From Hypsibius dujardini (Eukaryota; Tardigrada; Eutardigrada; Parachela; Hypsibiidae): a stretch of 25,518 bases of DNA. Under the pieces are notes generated by a model that was not told where the DNA came from, searched no databases, and saw nothing but the letters and a program-made list of their open reading frames with translations. Position numbers and translations under genes: made by a program. Positions 18,647 to 25,518 of this stretch are shown piece after piece; positions within the stretch are counted from its first letter, which is position 1, and each line of letters starts with the position of its first letter. The stretch lies in contig LRSR01008739.1 in NCBI GenBank assembly GCA_001579985.1, positions 1 through 25,518 of the forward strand, written 5' to 3'.

Positions 18647-19483
18647 AGGGCAAAACGAACGCGAACACACACTCGGTTCGTTTTTTTGTTCGTATTGTTC
18701 GTTTTTGTATTTTGAGCTATTACAGGAGGTTTTCCCGACGATGTATATATGTAGGAGAGGGACAGAAATCTATTCCAAATATGTGTCGAAAACACAAAAA
18801 ACAATTGTGGTTGAAGGAATGAGTTGGAGGTTTTGGGATTAATTTATCGCGATTTGGACATTGCGTTTTTGTAAGGTGAGGTTGCCAGGCATGGCTTCTT
18901 CGTCCGGTTCTTAAACCGCGGCTACTGACTTCCCGATGTGTATGACCAAGGAAATTAGAAAAAAGGCAGAACGGAATGAAATATGGCAGCACAGAACATA
19001 CGGAACAGACCGGGACGGAACAAACAAAAAGAACAAGAATTGAAAAAATGAACCGGGAATAGAAAGATAAGAATTAGGTGGTGCAATAGCACAGAATACG
19101 AAATATAGTTTGTACATAACGACCCCGAACGGACAAAAGTGACAGAACAGACAGAACAGACAGAACAGACAAGAACATAAATAAACGGAACGGTAACACT
19201 AAACATGAAAATAGAATTGTACAATACGACATAAAACGGAACGAAAATGCACGTATACGAATAAATGCACTCAAAACACGCCCGCTCGTTCCTTTCATTT
19301 TGTTCCTTTTTGGTTCGATAGAGTCGGTAATCGCGTGCTGTTGTGGTTGCATTAGCTAAGCTATGAATCCTAGGGCGCGGTCGAAACAGGTGCGTGTCAA
19401 ATTTTCGGCATTACCGAATTATGAAGCGTTCCGTTTGCGCTCGCACGATCTCAGAATGTTCTAATAACCGTTTCTACATAATA

Positions 19484-19512
19484 ACTAACTAACCAACTAA
19501 CTAACTAACTAC
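19484..19512. repeat. (AACT)n microsatellite
   Basis: About six AACT units with one AACC variant. Confidence 0.85.
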
Positions 19513-19618
19513 TGTTCTAAACTTAATTTTCCCTTATTATTTTCTTTTCTTTGCTTTCTTTTCTGCTCTTGCCTGTTCTGTGAGTGTTCGGTGTTCTTGC
19601 TTGTTCTGTTTTGTTCCG

Positions 19619-19890
19619 TTTTTTTCTGTTCTATTCTACTCCGGCTTGTTCTGCTTGTTCTGTTTTTTTTCCGTTTTGTTCTGCTCTGTTCTATTCTACT
19701 CTGGCTTGTTCTGTTTTTTTTCGTTTTGTTCTGCTCTGTTCTATTCTACTCCGGCTTGTTCTGTTTTTTTTCCGTTTTGTTCTGCTCTGTTCTATTCTAC
19801 TCCGGCTTGTTCTGTTTTTTTCCGTTTTGTTCTGCTCTGTTCTATTCTACTCCGGCTTGTTCTGTTTTTTTCCGTTTTGTTCTGTTCAAA
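19619..19890. repeat. 50-bp VNTR rich in TGTTC, about five copies
   Basis: CTACTCCGGCTTGTTCTG marks each unit at 19636, 19696, 19746, 19797 and 19847; the first spacing is 60, the others 50–51. Units contain a T7–T8 run and CCGTTTTGTTCTGCTCTG. Changes in T-run length alter the frame between units, so the long open frames reading Phe/Cys/Leu/Ser are not evidence of coding. Confidence 0.93.
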
Positions 19891-20362
19891 CGTTTTTGTT
19901 CTGTGCTGCTCTGTTCGGTGGTAAAGAACCTGGTTCTCGAGATGGGAACCAGACATCATACTACCATACATGATTAACCTACTGTATATGTGAGAGACAG
20001 TTTCTTTGCAGCGGCCAATTTCGCGGAAAGAAGAGCTTCTTTTTTAAGCGAGTTTAATTTTCTTCCTCGATGTGCGTTTTTTCCTTCGTCAGTAAATGTA
20101 TACATGTATATATGTACATGTGTATGTACATATTTTACTTATACGGAAAATACAGTACTGTGAGTAAACTCTGCGAGAAAAAAAAACATTCTCTCTGTCA
20201 GACCGACCAAATAAATTTGACAAATCTCCATTGAATGTAACACAATTATTAGCATAAAAGTAATTAAGAGTGGCACGATTGCGTGTTGATTAGTTGAGGA
20301 AAAAATTAAGACAAAAGAAAATTCTGGAAAATACGAAAATTATTACTGACTGAACTGTGCGG

Positions 20363-21231
20363 TTATTTCCGGACCATGCCGGGAAGGATATCATCCACTG
20401 CGGCGTCGTCGAGCGAAGTCTGCTCAAGGACGGCAAGTTTACCGGCTTTTCGAACGGTGGCGGGTCTTTGCTTGGTCACGTCTGAGACAGCAGAACAGAA
20501 CAGAACAAACGTTAACGCTCGGGAGCACGATGCACTCTGCACATGAGTGGTTCATTACTTAATTTAATCAATTACTAAATATATTAAAACTGTAAATAAA
20601 TTTCGTAAATTTTTTTTATTATTTCTTATTAATTAATTAATTAATTAAAGATATTTTAGTTTAATTCCGATGCGGAGGAATGAATACTTTTCTGTTTCAA
20701 GCAGAGCTTTGAGGCGTTATCAATTTAACGTCGTATTTGTTTTCTCCTGTCAAAACTACTGGTAGTTAACAATAATCATAATGTTTATATATTCATAATA
20801 CAGAATTGAAGCTTTAAATTAATGAAATATTTAAATTATTTAGAGGACATTTTTTTCCAGCACTAACTGAATTCTTCAAGGTCCTCCGCGTCGAGATTGA
20901 AGTTGGCGGTCGACAGTCCAGACCGAGCAGCCGACAGAACGGGAGAAAAGCCGGATTGCTGTCCGAAGGCATTCTTCCCGGCAGCGGTCGGTGGTCGTGC
21001 TCCGAGACTTTGGGGTTGCAGTTGCGAACGCCCACCAGCCGTGGCGGGGACCTCTCGCGGTCGCATGCGTAGAAGGAGATCCAGCTCTTGCTGGTACTTT
21101 GCGATCTCTGCGGCTGGAGCGTGCGTTTCTTGACAGATCCGCACGAGGACCTTCAAACCTGCGGGCAAGTCAAGATACTGAACAATCGAATATCGAGACA
21201 ACCAGGTTTATCAACTCACAAATCAGTAAAA

Positions 21232-21274
<43 letters not shown>

Positions 21275-23814
21275 TAGACAGACCTTCGGCAGACAAACAG
21301 ACAGACAGAAAGATAGACGGGCAGATAAACAGACCTTCGGGCAGACAAATAGACAAACAGACAGATAAACGGGCAGATAAACAGATGGGCATACATCCTG
21401 ACAGACATCTAGACCAGACTTACAGACATTCATACATCAGATAGGCATTCAGACTTGTATGAATGTCTGTAAGTCTGGTCTACATCAGATAGACATCCAG
21501 ACATGTAGTATACAGACAGGCAACTCACAAACAGACAAGCAAGTAAGCTGGCAAGACATAAAGACCAGATATCCAGTGCACAGACGTATAGATACACAAA
21601 CATCCAGACATGCAGTGTACAGTACAGACAGACACTTGAGGCAAAATAGAGGCAACTATGTACAGGCAGACATACGGACATCCAGACATTGAAAGTAAGC
21701 AGACAACTCAGGCTTGGTGCTTACAGTCAGGGTCGTCGGGGAACGCTGTGTGGATGTCGACGTATTTGTTGTAGGCATCGGTCAAGTGACCGGCTCGCCG
21801 CATGGCACCAGCGGCAAGCAACGGCCATTTCGGTACGCTGTCACTGTGAAGGCATCATCACACAAGGATTAATCAAACAACAAAATATCAATACTCGTGC
21901 CAAAACTAAATAACGTTTGTGAAGAAGATGAGGTAAAACCAATTTGAAGATTGTGAATCTGGATGACTTACTCAATTTTAGACGCTTGTTCGAAATAAGT
22001 GATGGCTTTTTCGGGGAACTGGCTGGCTACGAAGAAACGGCCGAGCCAGTTAAGGACGTCCACATTCAACGGGAATATTCGATGGGACTGGAAATACGAG
22101 AGAGAGATGAAGTCATTGGAATAGTACGCTAGTTATGGAACTCACCTCATTATAGTACCACAGGGCAGCGCCCTTATCACCGAGCTTGTCTGCCAGCTCT
22201 CCCAGCTGGCGCAAGATGAATGGTTCCCGTGGATGTAAGGTGTAAATCTTCTCCAATTGAGCGAAGGCTTCCGCTGGCTCTTCCATCAATTGGTATCTGC
22301 AAGGGCAAGCAAAGACGAGCTCAGTATAAGTCGTTTCAGCGAAGTCAGAAGTCATGTATGCGTAATACGTAAGCGACATTCATCGACATACGACATATAG
22401 AAAGACAGACAAGGCGACAGACAGACAGACAATCAGACAGACAGACAGACAGACAGCCAATATACAGACAAATAGTCAGACAGACAGTCAGGCAGACAGA
22501 CAAACAGACGGACAACCAACATACAGACAACCAACATACAGACAAACAGACAGACAGATAAACAGACAGACAGATAGACAGACAGTCAAACAGTCAGGCA
22601 GGCAGACAGACAGGTAAGCAGGCAGTCAGTTGGCAAACCAGAGACAAACTCTGGACAAACAGAAGAGACATTTGGCAGCCGGTCTTACCCGCTTACTTAC
22701 ATTTGCGATATTTGATATAGGACTGTCGGACGGTTTAGATGGACTGAGTTGAGTTTCATAAACACCGTCAGTGCATCCTGATAATTTCCCAGAGCTTTCA
22801 GTGTCATACCTTTATAGCGGAAACAAGATTAGTATATTCGAAATTATATTTTGCACGGGTCAAGCACAGATTGGTGAATACTTGCCCGCGTAGTAAGATG
22901 CTCTGAAATCGGCGGAGTTCAGAATAAGCGCTTCCTGAAAGTACTGCAGTGCAGCAGAGAAATTGTCTTCTTTATAGTCCAGACAACCTTTATTGAGGCA
23001 AGCTAAAGAGATAAAAAAGATACATACAAAAACTATGAAAGCTATAAGTTAATATCCATAATAAATCGCTTCTCACATACCCTGCAGGCTCAGCTTGTTA
23101 GCTTCGTAGGCTTTGTCGGCGTTTTCCTTAGACAGCTTGAAATTGCCCAACTAAAAAAAATATATATTGTAAATTAATTAAATATATTTTTTACGACGTG
23201 AAACGCAAAAAAATGTGCACAGGCCGATTGAGATATGTTTTTAATTTTGCTCACGTGGAAATTCAGGAAAGCCAACATTCCGCAAGACTGAGCACGGAGA
23301 TTTGGCTCCTCTTCGTCAGTATCGTGGGACATCAGGACCTCCAGTGTCTGCCGCAGAAAATGCAAATAAAAGTGTTGAAGCCGATTAGCATTCGCCTGTT
23401 AAAATACCTTGGCAAAATTTTCCGCTTTCAAGTAAGTGTTTGCCTTGGCAATTTCCAGAGCGGAAAGGATGTCTGTCCGACCGGCGTTCTTTGCTTGTTC
23501 AATACACCTAAACAGAAAGTATGACAGACGCTTCAACGCTTGACGGCGGGCAGTTAGTCCGCATCTCCAGAAACATTTACCATTCGTAACCGGATATGGC
23601 GTCAGAATCCAGATTTGCCACCAACTGTGCGGCATTCAGAATGTACAGTTCCAGTTTTTGTTTCCTAAACATGGACTTACTGTAAATAACTGAACTGGAC
23701 TAGTATAATATGAATGTACAGTATATGCAGACACACAGGCAGAAATGCAAATCAACAGGCAGATATGCAGGCATGCAGATTGCTGACAGGCGAGCAGGCA
23801 AGCAGGCATGCTGG

Positions 23815-23846
<32 letters not shown>

Positions 23847-23931
23847 CTGACAAACGGTAGAGAAAGAGTGTGACAGGCAGACATAGAAATAGACAAACAC
23901 TCCAGACTGCCAGGCAGCCAGCCAGACAGGC

Positions 23932-23972
<41 letters not shown>

Positions 23973-24883
23973 GGCAGACAGGCAGGCAGACAGGCACATT
24001 CCGGCAGACAAACAGCAAATGGGCAGTACGACAGACACCACAGCGTAACGTCCTGTTTGACGGGCACGAAGCAGACATGCAGACAAGACATACAGACATT
24101 CAGTGCACAGATCCACAGATATACAGACTTCCTGACATGCAGTGTACACACATATATATCAACATCCAGACATCCGACAAGACAGTGAAAACATATAGAC
24201 ATTACGCACATTTTGTAATAGTCATAGTACCTTTGTTTTTCCCACATAAAAAGGGAGTCATGCGAAATCATTTCTTTGTACTCCTCCGAAACACCTGGAT
24301 CCATGCGGTCTCCGGGGGTCGCTGAGAAATCCGCCTTTAAACTGACTAATTTCACGAAGGCGCTTTCAATCCTTTTTGAATCCGATTTCAGCGCCACCAA
24401 GCAGACAAGACTGTTGAAAGCCGCCTCGGGACCATCGGTGTCTTGCAGGATCATTTGGCAGTACTTATACGCAGTGTCCCATCTTCCTGTTAAGGCGTGG
24501 CAAGCTGCGGCCTCTCTCAGAACGACCAGTCTGAAAAACCAAAATGGTTTTACTTTACGCCACAATCACAAATGATTAAAAACAGTTTTTACCGATCGTG
24601 ACTTTGGTCAGTCGGCAAATCATCCAACAATTTATGTAGGAGCTTCAATGCCTGCTCGTATTCCTTCCGTCGACGGTGAAGAAGTGCGATACGCATTAGG
24701 ACTGACACTATCATGGGAGGAAAGGATAATGGAGTTTTATTTGAGGCGGATCGGAATTAGAAATCGAGTCAGAATCATACGCTGTTCATCTGGGCCGACA
24801 GTGTTCCGAAGTTCCACATAGACTTTCATGGCATCGTCGAGTCTGTGGCTGGCTACAAGGACCTCTGCATTGTACCAGCTCAT
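20363..24883 (-). CDS. IFT88: Intraflagellar transport protein 88 (IFT-B, TPR protein), 5' partial
   Basis: Fourteen exons on the minus strand: 24883–24781, 24707–24593, 24530–24231, 23664–23581, 23507–23408, 23347–23255, 23150–23081, 23002–22886, 22809–22701, 22296–22146, 22087–21972, 21843–21725, 21158–20868, 20481–20363. All phases join, giving 628 residues to TAA. IFT88 is a TPR subunit of the IFT-B complex that carries cargo along cilia. Landmarks match the human protein in order: KLELYILNAAQLV, SGYEWCIEQAK, SALEIAKAN, VLYQISQIYQLMEEP, LRQLGELADKLGDKG, VLNWLGRFFVASQFPEKAI, YFEQASKIE, AGAMRRAGHLTDAY and DCLKVLVRICQ. The tail ends RPATVRKAGK…DDAAVDDILPGMVRK, like the basic-then-acidic human C-terminus. 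About 200 N-terminal residues are expected upstream of the window; the first listed exon follows a CTTTTCAG acceptor, so its ATG is not the start. The N-terminal TPRs are the most diverged. Confidence 0.93.
20482..20867 (-). other. Last intron of IFT88 (386 nt)
   Basis: Donor TTCA|GTTAGT and acceptor TGTCTCAG, phase 1, joining EDLEEF to NVTKQRPATV. Retention would end the protein one residue later (Ser, then TAG at 20863–20865). The intron is AT-rich with TTAATTAATTAA. Confidence 0.75.
21232..21692. repeat. AGAC-type array filling an IFT88 intron
   Basis: Pure AGAC units at 21232–21285, then interrupted AGAC, GGGC and CATCCAGACATG units to about 21692. In the minus-strand transcript it reads UCUG and lies between the donor at 21724 and the acceptor at 21159. 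It contains the 27-bp hairpin at 21410–21482. Confidence 0.93.
21410..21482. repeat. Perfect 27-bp inverted repeat (hairpin)
   Basis: 21410–21436 and 21456–21482 are exact inverted complements (core ACCAGACTTACAGACATTCA against TGAATGTCTGTAAGTCTGGT) with a 19-nt loop. It lies inside the AGAC-type array of an IFT88 intron. Confidence 0.95.
22402..22630. repeat. AGAC-type array in an IFT88 intron
   Basis: AGAC units interrupted by CCAACATACAG, CAATATACAG and GTCAGGC blocks. UCUG-sense in the transcript. The intron runs from 22700 to 22297. Confidence 0.93.
22810..22885 (-). other. GC–AG intron of IFT88
   Basis: The exon ends TACGCGG and the intron starts GCAAGT, the usual context of a GC donor. 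It ends CTATAAAG. Only this junction restores YYAG–MTLKALGNYQ in phase, matching the IFT88 TPR sequence; there is no GT donor in a suitable position. Confidence 0.75.
23726..24190. repeat. Compound AGGC/AGAC array in an IFT88 intron
   Basis: AGGC-rich at 23770–23850, pure AGAC at 23930–23975, then CAGACATTCAG-like interrupted units to about 24190. UCUG or GCCU in the transcript. The intron runs from 24230 to 23665. Confidence 0.93.
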
Positions 24884-24911
24884 CTGAAAAGAGTACAATG
24901 ATTCACCTATA

Positions 24912-24960
24912 AGCAGGCAGACAGACAGACCGACAGACCGACAGACAGACAGACAAACAA

Positions 24961-25014
<54 letters not shown>

Positions 25015-25064
25015 CGACAGACCGACAAACAGACAGACAAACAAACAGACAGACAAACAGAAGT
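24912..25064. repeat. AGAC-type array before the first IFT88 exon in the window
   Basis: AGAC with CGAC and AAAC variants. In the transcript it is UCUG-sense and ends only 28 nt from the CTTTTCAG acceptor. Confidence 0.95.
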
Positions 25065-25263
25065 AGTGGTAATACGAGAGTTCTGGCACAATTTTCTGGC
25101 ACAATTTTATTTCCAACAAAAATAATATTTTTTATGTAATTCTTACTATTTTAAATATTAGCTATTTTAGGGTCAAAACATATCTAAATTAGTATAAACT
25201 AGCCTATTTTCATTAACCATTTTTTCAAAATTGCTCAAAAACCCCTTTTTAGCGTTTTCGCGT

Positions 25264-25289
25264 TTTCGTCTGTGAGCTCACAGACGAAA
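25264..25289. repeat. Perfect 26-bp palindrome
   Basis: TTTCGTCTGTGAG joined directly to its inverted complement CTCACAGACGAAA with no loop. It is preceded by GCGTTTTCGCG. Confidence 0.95.
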
Positions 25290-25366
25290 CACCTCATTTT
25301 GACCATATATTAGAAAAAGTAAAAAAACAAAAAAAAGGTGTGGTCTGAACTGGTGGTGTGCTGTGT

Positions 25367-25518
25367 GTTGGAGAGAGTGTGTGAGAGGAGAGAGAGAGAT
25401 AGTGTGTGTATGTGTGTGTGTGTGTGAGAGAGGAGCGAAGAGAGAATGAATGTGTATGTGTGTGTTGGAGAGTGTGTGTGTGAGAGAGGAGAGAGAGATA
25501 GTGTGTGTATGTGTGTGT
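25367..25518. repeat. GT/GA compound repeat in about 96-bp units
   Basis: A block GAGAGTGTGTG…GAGAGAGATAGTGTGTGTATG appears at about 25371 and again at about 25467, so (GT)n and (GA)n tracts alternate in a larger repeat that runs off the window edge. Confidence 0.85.

Larger units (their letters stand above)
18593..20362. other. Intergenic region between IFT88 and the unrecognised gene
   Basis: No gene is supported. It starts with a pyrimidine repeat in the minus-strand leader, then a GAACA/GGAACG-rich stretch (about 18966–19255), an AACT microsatellite (19484–19512), and a TGTTC-rich VNTR (19619–19890). ATTAAA on the minus strand at 20053–20058 is a weak polyadenylation candidate for IFT88. 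Confidence 0.5.
24884..25518. other. Upstream intron sequence of IFT88 at the window edge
   Basis: No IFT88 exon was found between the acceptor at 24884 and the window end. It holds the AGAC array (24912–25064), an AT-rich stretch, a 26-bp palindrome and a GT/GA compound repeat. Confidence 0.55.

Noticed and set aside
19580-19977. Three overlapping Phe/Cys/Ser-rich frames
   Set aside because: All three come from the TGTTC-rich VNTR, which is open in every plus-strand frame.
24781-24883. ATG at 24883 as the IFT88 start codon
   Set aside because: It directly follows a CTTTTCAG acceptor with a long UCUG tract before it, and the family needs about 200 more N-terminal residues, so it is an internal exon.

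Overview
The window is animal nuclear DNA. Its genes are split by GT–AG introns, most of them 60–130 nt. It holds five gene models in about 25 kb, and the spaces and larger introns are full of tetranucleotide (AGAC/TCTG) arrays and minisatellites. A NALCN-channel chaperone homologue (NALF/FAM155/NLF-1) next to a ciliary IFT88 points to a metazoan, and the compact layout suggests an invertebrate. The phylum cannot be told from the sequence. No bacterial, viral or CRISPR features were seen.

Layout. Plus strand: (1) 1–1672, the 3' end of an FG-repeat nucleoporin, most like the C-terminus of Nup214; (2) 3322–4734, a complete three-exon secreted RNase T2 whose first intron carries a 24-bp minisatellite. 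Minus strand: (3) 11604–6039, a four-exon NALF/NLF-1 homologue (373 aa) with a 4-kb intron full of microsatellites; (4) 18592–14618, an unrecognised, probably nuclear, basic protein with an unresolved exon junction and an apparent frameshift at a C11 run; (5) from about 24883 down to 20363, the last 14 exons (628 codons) of IFT88, whose 5' part lies beyond the window edge.

The genes do not form a pathway. They cover nuclear pore transport, secreted or lysosomal RNA breakdown, assembly of a sodium-leak channel, an unknown function, and cilium assembly. Convergent genes meet between 4735 and 6038.

The most interesting material is non-coding. A 750-bp near-palindrome (16401–17149) has a diverged relative at 17903–18145. 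Two short inverted-repeat elements have TA at both ends, like Tc1/mariner-type MITEs (15456–15673 and 17361–17538). A perfect 27-bp hairpin lies in an IFT88 intron. In IFT88 all four large introns are expanded by UCUG-sense arrays that fill the stretch before the acceptor, while the other introns stay short. IFT88 also has a GC–AG intron. All exon models were read by hand from splice consensus, phase continuity and remembered family similarity; none was checked by alignment or RNA data.
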